6,451 bases of DNA from Deltaproteobacteria bacterium (GTDB lineage: Bacteria; Desulfobacterota; DSM-4660; Desulfatiglandales; HGW-15): assembly GCA_016932235.1 (NCBI GenBank), contig JAFGDF010000016.1:1-6451 (forward strand), given 5' to 3'. Below, piece after piece: positions 1-5,599 of this stretch. Made by a program: the position numbers and the translations under genes. The notes beneath the pieces are model-generated. The model ran no database searches and had not been told where the DNA came from. It worked only from the letters and a program-made list of their open reading frames with translations. Positions within the stretch are counted from its first letter, which is position 1; each line of letters begins with the position of its first letter.

Positions 1-879
1 ATGATTCGGGAAGTGGACATTGCCTCCTTCCCGGAAGAGAAGCTGACTGATTTATTGAAGGGTCCGGTTCCCGACAAATTGCCGGTTTTCGCAATATGGT
101 ATCCAGACCAGATGGGAGAAAAAGCGCCGATCTGGATCAAGGAATTGGCGCCGTCATTCGTGGAGGCTTTTATTCAGTCTCCCAAACGCAAGGAGCTGGC
201 TGAAAGCCTGATAAACGGGGAATCCGTAGTCTGGATTTTTATCCCATCCGGAAACGCTAAAAAAGACGAGCCTGCAAAGGCATTAATTGAGCGGGAACTG
301 GATGTCGCGATACAGACCTATTCCAAAATGCCCTATACCATCCTGTCCGGCGCCAAACAGAAAAAACTGTCCTACGGATTTCCCATCATGACTGTTTCGC
401 CGCATGATCCCGCGGAACGCCTTTTCATTGATATGCTGTTGAAAAGCGAATCGGACCTTTATGAGCACACCGATGAACCGATGGTTTTCCCGGTCTTTGG
501 CCGAGGTCGGGCGCTTGGATGCCTATTCGGAGAATATATCACGGAAAGGAATATCCAGGATGCATCCGCTTTTTTGTCGGGCTCCTGCAGCTGCGAGGTG
601 AAGGCATTGAATCCCGGTGTGGACCTGCTTATTGCCGCTCCCTGGGATCAGGTTGTTTTTGATTCTTTTGTAGAGGACACCCCTTTGCCGGAGCTGACCG
701 GCGTTATGCCTGATGCTCCCGCGCAAGTCGAACAATACGCTGCCGGGATCCCGGCAGATGTTCCCATAAAGAATTCGAACGGGGTACTAAAGTCCTATGG
801 AATAGCTTTAGGCTCAGTAGTGGCAATCGTAATTTTCGTAGGCATTATCTTGACCATTTGGCAGAAGAAAAATAAATGA
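1..879 (+). CDS. Membrane-anchored protein of unknown function, first gene of ABC transporter operon (possibly 5'-partial)
   Basis: I do not recognise a named family with certainty. The readable product is 292 residues: a soluble domain of about 260 residues, one hydrophobic segment at about 264-287, then a basic tail (WQKKNK). This predicts a single C-terminal anchor. Conserved-looking blocks are a Trp/Pro-rich N-terminal part (residues 28-46), a VFGRGRALG block (165-173) and a Cys-X-Cys block (SCSCEV, 195-200) followed by NPGVDLL (204-210). From memory, and not checked, similar proteins occur next to MacB-type ABC genes in Planctomycetes-like bacteria. The basic C-terminus would lie in the cytoplasm, which puts the main domain outside. 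That topology normally needs an N-terminal signal peptide, and none is visible, so the ATG at base 1 may be an internal Met and the true start upstream of the window. The stop overlaps the permease start (ATGA, 876-879), implying translational coupling. It is probably an accessory or substrate-binding partner of the transporter (inference). Confidence 0.75.
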   Translation: MIREVDIASFPEEKLTDLLKGPVPDKLPVFAIWYPDQMGEKAPIWIKELAPSFVEAFIQSPKRKELAESLINGESVVWIFIPSGNAKKDEPAKALIERELDVAIQTYSKMPYTILSGAKQKKLSYGFPIMTVSPHDPAERLFIDMLLKSESDLYEHTDEPMVFPVFGRGRALGCLFGEYITERNIQDASAFLSGSCSCEVKALNPGVDLLIAAPWDQVVFDSFVEDTPLPELTGVMPDAPAQVEQYAAGIPADVPIKNSNGVLKSYGIALGSVVAIVIFVGIILTIWQKKNK

Positions 880-2162
880 AAATACAGCATCTGGTATTAA
901 AGGAAATAATCCACCGTAAATTTAATTTCTCCCTGAGCGTATTTGCGACATTGATCGCAACCGCATCCCTGATTGGTTCCATTGTTCTTTTACGTGTGCA
1001 TGATATTAAGACCCAATCAATCCTTCAAGAAAAAGAGGCGAAGCTTCAGGAGCGCATGGACATACTCCAGGATGATATGCGTAAAGCGATGCTCATCCTG
1101 GGCTTTAATATCGTCATTCTCCCAAAGGATCAGAATCTTGCGGACTGGTATTCGGACGATTATTCCGCCAAGGATATGCCCGAGTCTTATGTTGACCGTC
1201 TGGCCAATTCCGATATCGTCTCCATACGGCATCTTTTGCCCAGCCTGCAACAGAAGATTGAATGGCCGGAACGAAGACGGAAGATCATTTTAGTGGGCAC
1301 GCGCGGAGAAGTCCCCAACCTGCACCAGACACCACAGAAACCTATGGTTCAGCCCGTACCTTTCGGATCTATCACTCTGGGCTATGAACTCCATCGCAGT
1401 ATGGATATCCGGGTAAATGACATCGTCAAACTCATGGGCAAAACGTTTACCGTAAACAGATGTTACGAAGAGAGGGGAAATCAAGACGACATCACTGCAT
1501 GGATAAACCTGAAAGAGGCCCAGGAACTGCTGGGGAAAGAAGGGCGAATCAGCGCAATCCTGGCTCTTGAATGTTTGTGCACCGGAAACGCGCTGCCGAC
1601 AATCAGAAAGGAGATCGCCGCTATTCTCCCGGACACCCAGGTGATCGAAAGGGGATCCCGCGCCCTGGCCAGGGCGGAAGCCAGGACTAAAGTGGCTCAG
1701 GAGGCCGCCGTGACCCTTGAAAAGGAGAAATTAGCGAGGGAAACCATACGTAATGAGAAGGAACGAATGGCATCCATTTTAATACCTGTTATTCTGTTGG
1801 CCTGCGCCCTCTGGATAGCAATCATGGGCTTCATTAATGTGCGTTCAAGGCGTGAGGAGATTGGTATTCTGAGGACGGTGGGTGTTTCGGCCAGAGATAT
1901 ATTCATGCTTTTTACATGGAAACATCTGTCAATAGGTATCCTGGGGGGATTTTTAGGGCTGGTTCTTGGGATTATTCTGCCATTCATGTCTCCCGGTCCT
2001 GATCAGGTCATTAAAATAGGATCTGTCGGATCCCTAATATTTTGGTTGGGTTTAGGGGCGCTTTCGGTGATCGGCGCCTCATTTCTGTCTATCGTTGCCG
2101 GCTGGATTCCCGCCATGATTGCATCCCGTCAGGACCCTGCGGAAGTACTGAGAGGTGAATAA
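876..2162 (+). CDS. MacB/FtsX-type ABC transporter permease
   Basis: Inner-membrane permease of the type VII (MacB/LolC/FtsX-like) ABC superfamily. The 428 residues show the standard layout: TM1 at about 18-40, a large extracytoplasmic domain at about 41-298, then TM2 (299-320), TM3 (350-371) and TM4 (387-412). Family signatures are EEIGILRTVG (327-336), just after TM2, and the C-terminal DPAEVLRGE ending. These proteins transmit ATPase movement to the periplasm and usually expel or extract lipoproteins, peptides or drugs rather than import solutes. Two helical, charged stretches likely to form coiled coil sit at either end of the periplasmic domain (about 44-72 and 262-298, rich in Ala/Glu/Lys/Arg). 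The domain carries Cys196, Cys233 and Cys235 (CLC), the last two forming a CXC that echoes the CXC of the preceding gene product. It overlaps the upstream gene by 4 bp and runs into the ATPase gene. The substrate cannot be told from sequence. Confidence 0.93.
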   Translation: MKIQHLVLKEIIHRKFNFSLSVFATLIATASLIGSIVLLRVHDIKTQSILQEKEAKLQERMDILQDDMRKAMLILGFNIVILPKDQNLADWYSDDYSAKDMPESYVDRLANSDIVSIRHLLPSLQQKIEWPERRRKIILVGTRGEVPNLHQTPQKPMVQPVPFGSITLGYELHRSMDIRVNDIVKLMGKTFTVNRCYEERGNQDDITAWINLKEAQELLGKEGRISAILALECLCTGNALPTIRKEIAAILPDTQVIERGSRALARAEARTKVAQEAAVTLEKEKLARETIRNEKERMASILIPVILLACALWIAIMGFINVRSRREEIGILRTVGVSARDIFMLFTWKHLSIGILGGFLGLVLGIILPFMSPGPDQVIKIGSVGSLIFWLGLGALSVIGASFLSIVAGWIPAMIASRQDPAEVLRGE

Positions 2163-2163
2163 T

Positions 2164-2826
2164 ATGATGATCCAGCTAAAAAACGTCACCAGGAGCTTCA
2201 GTGGTCCAAAAGGCAAGGTAATTGCCCTGAATGATGTTTCTCTTTATTTGTCATCAGGCGAAATGCTTGCAGTCAATGGCCCTAGCGGCTGCGGCAAGTC
2301 CACACTCTTAATGACAGCCGCCGGCATGCTGAAACCGGATCAGGGCGATGTTCTGTTTTGGGGGGAAGATCATCCTTACAATCTCCCTCCAGACAAGCGG
2401 AGCCGTCTTTGTGCCGGCCTGATCGGCTTTGTCTTCCAGCAGTTCCACCTTATACCTTATTTAACGGTGAGAGAGAACATCATCCTTCCTTCACTGTCCA
2501 TACCCGGTAAAGACCTGGATCGGCGAGCACAGGAACTCATTCAGCAGTTCGGCCTTCATGACCGCGCCGATCATGTTCCATCTCAGCTCAGCACGGGGGA
2601 ACGGCAACGGACTGCATTGGCGCGCGCGCTTTTTAACCGGCCAAAAATCATTATGGCGGATGAACCCACAGGGAATCTGGATGATGAAAATGCCGATATC
2701 GTGCTGAAACATTTGAGCCTCTATGTTTCAGAGGGAGGAAGCGTACTGCTTGTCACACACAATGCCGGTGCCGCCTATTACGCAACACGAATCCTGAAGA
2801 TGAGGGATGGCCGCCTGCTTCAATAA
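2164..2826 (+). CDS. ABC transporter ATP-binding protein, LolD/MacB type
   Basis: Cytoplasmic ATPase that powers the permease encoded just upstream. With the ATG at 2164 the product has 220 residues, normal for a stand-alone LolD-like subunit. All nucleotide-binding motifs are intact: Walker A GPSGCGKST (39-47), Q-loop FVFQQFHLIPYLTV (89-102), signature LSTGERQR (142-149), Walker B IIMADEPTGNLD (162-173) and the switch His in LVTHN (199). The FQQFHLIPYLT and DEPTGNLD wording is typical of the MacB/LolD/FtsE branch that works with FtsX-like permeases. An in-frame GTG at 2155, inside the permease end, would add three residues. The ATG at 2164 is preferred because AGAGG at 2151-2155 lies 8 nt upstream; ATG at 2167 is also possible. 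It is the last gene of the operon. No second ATPase or outer-membrane partner is visible. Confidence 0.95.
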   Translation: MMIQLKNVTRSFSGPKGKVIALNDVSLYLSSGEMLAVNGPSGCGKSTLLMTAAGMLKPDQGDVLFWGEDHPYNLPPDKRSRLCAGLIGFVFQQFHLIPYLTVRENIILPSLSIPGKDLDRRAQELIQQFGLHDRADHVPSQLSTGERQRTALARALFNRPKIIMADEPTGNLDDENADIVLKHLSLYVSEGGSVLLVTHNAGAAYYATRILKMRDGRLLQ

Positions 2827-2866
2827 AAGGGGGCAATATTCAGCTATCTGATCGCTTTTTTTACGC

Positions 2867-2895
2867 TTGCCTTAGTTTGGGAGATCGGATATAAT
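2867..2895 (+). promoter_or_regulatory. Putative sigma70-type promoter for the corrinoid protein gene
   Basis: A perfect -10 hexamer TATAAT (2890-2895) lies 17 bp after a -35-like TTGCCT (2867-2872, 4 of 6 to consensus). The spacing is ideal and the site is in the AT-rich gap between the ABC operon and the corrinoid gene. Transcription would start near 2902, leaving a leader of about 110 nt. A second, weaker candidate is TTGATT (2939-2944), 16 bp, TATAAG (2961-2966). This is prediction by consensus only. Confidence 0.55.
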
Positions 2896-2997
2896 CTAAA
2901 AAATTGACCCAGGGCGGCAATATTAAAACTGGAAAATGTTGATTTTTGGTTGGAAAAAGATATAAGAGTCAGTACATAACAATTAGCTATAGAAAAA

Positions 2998-3003
2998 GGA
3001 GGT
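2998..3003 (+). promoter_or_regulatory. Strong ribosome binding site of the corrinoid protein gene
   Basis: GGAGGT, a full Shine-Dalgarno core, sits 7 nt before the ATG at 3011 and fixes that start. It is much stronger than the sites seen in the ABC operon, which fits a protein needed in quantity as a methyl carrier. Confidence 0.85.
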
Positions 3004-3010
3004 AGCAATT

Positions 3011-3643
3011 ATGGCAGGTGATCTGGCTGGATTGATAGCGGAATTGAAGGAACAGGAGGCGTTGGATGCAGTAAAGAAAAGGCTGGCTGAAGGATCTGAC
3101 CCCATGAAGATTCTTGAAGAGGCAAGAGAAGGGATGGGTGTCGTGGGTCAGAGATTCGGCAGCGGACAATATTTTATCCCCGACCTGATCTACTCAGGGG
3201 AGATATTGAGGGGCATTGCCCAACTTGTTGAGCCTTATATAAAAAGCTCGAAGACAGAGCAAAAAAAGCTCGGCAAGGTGATTATTGCCACAGTGGCAGG
3301 GGATATCCATGATATAGGAAAGGATCTGGTTGTCTTTATGCTGGATATAAGCGGATTCGAGGTCTATGACCTTGGAATCGACGTCCCGGTAAAGAATATT
3401 GTCGATAAGATGAAAGAGACAAAAGCCCCGGTAGTGGGATTGAGCGGTTTCCTCACCTTGGCATTTGACGCGATGAAGGAAACAATAGATGCTATTAAAA
3501 AGGAGGGGTTGAGAGATAAGGTCAAGATAATGATAGGCGGCGGACAGATTGACGATACGGTTCAAAAATATGTTGGCGCCGATGCCTGGGGAAAAGACGC
3601 CATGGCGGCGGTAACCCTGGCGAGGCAATGGCTTGTGAAGTAA
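3011..3643 (+). CDS. Corrinoid (B12-binding) methyl-carrier protein, MtbC/MtaC/MtmC-like
   Basis: Small cytoplasmic protein that holds a cobamide and shuttles methyl groups between two methyltransferases. The 210 residues match the usual stand-alone corrinoid protein length and two-domain order: a helical cap domain (about 5-85, with YFIPDLIYSGEILRG at 54-68) and a Rossmann-like B12-binding domain (about 88-210). The cobalt-ligand motif DXHXXG is present as GDIHDIGKD (97-105), with His100 the predicted lower axial ligand. Ser145 in VGLSGFLT and the GGG at 176-178 match the other conserved cobamide-contacting positions of the family. It has its own predicted promoter and a strong ribosome binding site. 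It points toward the URO-D-family methyltransferase gene across a shared terminator. The methyl donor cannot be assigned. No MtaB/MttB-type substrate methyltransferase or corrinoid reductive activase lies in the window. Confidence 0.95.
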   Translation: MAGDLAGLIAELKEQEALDAVKKRLAEGSDPMKILEEAREGMGVVGQRFGSGQYFIPDLIYSGEILRGIAQLVEPYIKSSKTEQKKLGKVIIATVAGDIHDIGKDLVVFMLDISGFEVYDLGIDVPVKNIVDKMKETKAPVVGLSGFLTLAFDAMKETIDAIKKEGLRDKVKIMIGGGQIDDTVQKYVGADAWGKDAMAAVTLARQWLVK

Positions 3644-3813
3644 AGACGGCGATTGGATCTTAAAAGCGAGGTATATCCAAATCATCTGTCACGTTCACAG
3701 GTGTTGGTATTATCTGATCTGAGAGGATGTGCTCGTGTCGGTGGTCCGTGTCTGTGTCCGTAAAAGCGGTGAAAGACCTCTCTCAGAATTGTAGTGCATA
3801 AGGCGTATGGTAG

Positions 3814-3833
3814 GGGCGCGATTCATCGCGCCC
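3814..3833. repeat. GC-rich short palindrome, likely dispersed intergenic repeat
   Basis: GGGCGCGATTCATCGCGCCC forms an 8-bp perfect GC-rich stem with a TTCA loop; one more A-T pair can close, leaving a 2-nt loop. It is preceded by GTAGG-like sequence (GGTAG at 3809-3813) and no T-run follows, so it is not a normal intrinsic terminator. From memory, GTAGGGGCGCGA-type palindromes recur between genes in many Deltaproteobacteria and other environmental bacteria. Copy number in this genome is unknown. Confidence 0.55.
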
Positions 3834-3869
3834 AAGAAGGCACATGGATTAAATACAAAAATTCGTAAA

Positions 3870-3913
3870 AAAAGCCAATGAATTCAGAATATGGTCTGAA
3901 TTCATTGGCTTTT
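3870..3913. terminator. Bidirectional intrinsic terminator between convergent genes
   Basis: Two perfectly complementary 19-nt arms (3870-3888 and 3895-3913) enclose a 6-nt loop ATATGG. The + strand stem is followed by a T-rich tract (3910-3920, one A interrupting). The - strand stem is followed by the complement of the A-run at 3867-3873, also a T-tract. It lies just 14 nt beyond the stop of the URO-D gene and 226 nt beyond the corrinoid gene, so it can end both transcripts. Confidence 0.92.
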
Positions 3914-3927
3914 ATTTTTTAATCTTA

Positions 3928-5277
3928 TTAATACTTTCCGTATTCCCTGGTGAACTCAACCATGGCCTTGATATTCTCCGCCTTTGCCTCATCGAAAAAC
4001 GCGCCATTGGCCATTATGAAACCACCGTCTTGGCCAACAGTATCGATAAGTTTTTTACAGTAATCTTTCACCTCATCAACGGTTCCTAATCCCAATAGAG
4101 AGGAGGGGACATTGCCGAGAAGACAGGCATTCTTTCCCAATGTCTCCTTTGCCTTCTTCATATCCGACTGGTCAACCATCCAGAGCGTTTTATTTTTTGG
4201 AATGTCCTGAATAATATCTAAACGCGTTTCCCAGTGTCCTTCAAGTGCGGGGAATGGTATGCATCCGCCTTCGATCAATCCGATTATCACCTTTCGAAAT
4301 GTGGGCCAGTAAAATTTTTTGAACTGCGCATCCGACATCATTCCGTCGGCGCCCTTGTGAAGAGGCATAAAGATTAAAGGATTCCCGGTCACCCGCGCTG
4401 ATCCTAATCCGACATTGACCATTATTGGAACCAAAACTTCCATTGCCTCGAGGATCTTATCAGGTCTGCGGAACAGATCCATCATAATTTGCCTTGTCCC
4501 CCTGAGCGTGTCGCCTATTGTGTCAAAAGGTGCCTTGCTGTATCCGGCGAGGATGTTGACGTATCCCAGAGTGGTCAACTCTGCGTTTAGGCCTCCTATG
4601 TATCCGGCCCATTTAATTGCCTCATCGGCCGCTGCGGCAAGCTTTTTAAAAGTTTCCTTCACCGGGGGAAGGCCAAAAGGAATAAAATCAAAGGCGACGC
4701 CGTACATCTCCTGAATACCGGGGAAATTCGGCAGCATCCGAAATCCGTCTAAGATGCCGAATACGCGCGGCAGGTAGTAATTGATGAAAAAACGTGAAGG
4801 ATCGGATATCAATATGTCATATTCCTCGGGCTTCATATATTCGCCGTCCAACATCTGGTAGCAGTGCTCTTTCTTCACTCCATGGCCCGGCCAGGCATAG
4901 AGTTTATAGTCCACCAATTCAAAGAACCTTCCGGGACCGGCCTGTGCCGCCCCGATATGCATATCCGGCTCCATTTCCAGTATGAATTTTTTAAACGCAT
5001 CCACGGCCTTCTGAGAATCATACATCGCGTCATAGGGCGTAATGCCGGCGTTAAGGAACGCGAACATACTGGGAAGAATAACCACCGGCACTCTATCCGG
5101 CTTTTTCTTCCCCTGAATCGCGTCTTTGATCCTGTTTAAACTCGCCTTATACTTTTCTTTAGTCTTAGGGCTTTTAAATTGTATATCCTTTCCCTCGGCG
5201 TTTTTTGGCGAAAGCAGCTTTTGAAACTGCGCCTCCTGCTTTTCATCCGCTGACATCTCTTCCCATTTCTTATCCAT
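3928..5277 (-). CDS. URO-D superfamily methyltransferase-like protein (MtaA/CmuA-related, not HemE)
   Basis: Cytoplasmic TIM-barrel protein of the uroporphyrinogen decarboxylase superfamily. Free-standing members outside heme synthesis usually move methyl groups to or from corrinoid proteins. The 449 residues include a charged N-terminal extension (about 1-45) longer than in HemE. Visible family blocks are PLHKGADGMMSDAQFKKFYW (305-324), FPALEGHWETRLD (342-354), CLLGNVPSSLLGLGT (385-399) and DGGFIMANG (417-425). The N-terminal arginine/glycine signature of true HemE is absent. The canonical zinc-binding His-X-Cys of MtaA/MtbA is also not seen; EGHWETR and GNVPSS stand in the corresponding regions, so the metal or substrate chemistry may differ. 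AGGAGGG (5286-5292), 8 nt upstream, supports the ATG at 5277. It lies downstream of the MoaD-like and oxidoreductase genes on the same strand and faces a corrinoid protein gene, its likely partner. The substrate is unknown. Confidence 0.9.
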   Translation of the reverse strand: MDKKWEEMSADEKQEAQFQKLLSPKNAEGKDIQFKSPKTKEKYKASLNRIKDAIQGKKKPDRVPVVILPSMFAFLNAGITPYDAMYDSQKAVDAFKKFILEMEPDMHIGAAQAGPGRFFELVDYKLYAWPGHGVKKEHCYQMLDGEYMKPEEYDILISDPSRFFINYYLPRVFGILDGFRMLPNFPGIQEMYGVAFDFIPFGLPPVKETFKKLAAAADEAIKWAGYIGGLNAELTTLGYVNILAGYSKAPFDTIGDTLRGTRQIMMDLFRRPDKILEAMEVLVPIMVNVGLGSARVTGNPLIFMPLHKGADGMMSDAQFKKFYWPTFRKVIIGLIEGGCIPFPALEGHWETRLDIIQDIPKNKTLWMVDQSDMKKAKETLGKNACLLGNVPSSLLGLGTVDEVKDYCKKLIDTVGQDGGFIMANGAFFDEAKAENIKAMVEFTREYGKY

Positions 5278-5285
5278 ATGCCTTA

Positions 5286-5292
5286 CCCTCCT
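5286..5292 (-). promoter_or_regulatory. Ribosome binding site of the URO-D-family gene
   Basis: AGGAGGG on the - strand lies 8 nt before the ATG at 5277. It is near-consensus and selects that start. Confidence 0.8.
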
Positions 5293-5331
5293 ATCCAGAA
5301 ATATTCTTTATTCATTTAATTGCGGATCCCC

Positions 5332-5360
5332 ATAATACCAGGGATATTATCCCCCGTGAA
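5332..5360 (-). promoter_or_regulatory. Candidate promoter of the URO-D-family gene
   Basis: On the - strand, TTCACG (5355-5360, 4 of 6 to the -35 consensus) is followed after exactly 17 bp by TATTAT (5332-5337, 5 of 6 to the -10 consensus). It overlaps the last codons of the MoaD-like gene and would start transcription near 5325, about 48 nt before the ATG. A 13-bp palindrome (GGGATA-T-TATCCC, 5341-5353) fills most of the spacer and could be an operator. Both are consensus-based guesses; the gene could equally be read through from the genes upstream. Confidence 0.35.
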
Positions 5361-5586
5361 TAGCCTGAAAAACATATGCCTGCGCTCCGTGTTGCATCTT
5401 GTCGTCTCTTTTCAGTATCCGGCCTTCCATAGCAACCACTGCTCCGCTGGATTCCGAGATTTTCAGAAGGAAGAGAAGCTGGTTGGCCGTCGCCCCATCC
5501 GGAACTTCAACCTCGATACCATCTTGATGGCGGTAATTGGGAAAATGTTCTCTCAAGGTCCCGAATAATTTAACGCTCATCTTCAT
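5347..5586 (-). CDS. MoaD/ThiS-like ubiquitin-fold sulfur carrier
   Basis: Small beta-grasp protein of 79 residues, the normal size for MoaD/ThiS. It opens with a short strand (MSVKLFGTLRE, 3-13), has VEVPDGATANQLLFLL (26-41) and a VAMEGRILKRDDKMQHGAQAYVFQ-type second half (51-74), and ends exactly in Gly-Gly (78-79). That terminus is adenylated by a MoeB/ThiF enzyme and converted to a thiocarboxylate, which donates sulfur to the pterin dithiolene of molybdenum or tungsten cofactor. It starts 13 nt after the oxidoreductase stop, with AAGAG (5596-5600) 9 nt before the ATG at 5586, so the two genes are co-transcribed. A second ATG at 5580 is possible but less well spaced. MoaD-like genes next to tungsten aldehyde oxidoreductases are a known arrangement, and they probably supply or tune cofactor for that enzyme. 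A role in thiamine or another sulfur transfer is less likely here. Confidence 0.88.
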   Translation of the reverse strand: MKMSVKLFGTLREHFPNYRHQDGIEVEVPDGATANQLLFLLKISESSGAVVAMEGRILKRDDKMQHGAQAYVFQAIHGG

Positions 5587-5599
5587 TCTAAGATACTCT

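Noticed and set aside
1697..1987. 96-codon open frame on the - strand inside the permease gene
   Set aside because: It is antisense to the coiled-coil/TM2 coding region, with no start signal or family resemblance.
2840..2862. Possible terminator after the ABC operon (TCAG-CTAT-CTGA followed by a T7 run at 2856-2862)
   Set aside because: The T-run is good but the stem has only 4 bp and sits 4 nt away from the T-run; too weak to call.
2832..2924. GGCAATATT repeated at 2832-2840 and 2916-2924
   Set aside because: A single 9-bp direct repeat in AT-rich intergenic sequence; it could be chance, and no structure or motif explains it.
3653..3680. Hairpin TTGGAT/ATCCAA just after the corrinoid gene
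   Set aside because: A 6-bp stem with a 16-nt loop and no T-run; the strong terminator further on is sufficient.
3194..3685. Open frame of 163 codons on the - strand, opposite the corrinoid protein gene
   Set aside because: It lies almost wholly antisense to a clear corrinoid protein gene, has no recognisable domain or good ribosome binding site, and its composition follows from the opposite strand.
4415..5139. Several open frames of 63-99 codons on the + strand inside the URO-D gene
   Set aside because: All are antisense to a well-supported gene, with low-complexity, unconserved-looking translations.
3928..5277. Annotation as HemE (uroporphyrinogen decarboxylase of heme synthesis)
   Set aside because: The HemE N-terminal signature is missing, the protein is about 100 residues longer, and the neighbour is a corrinoid protein.
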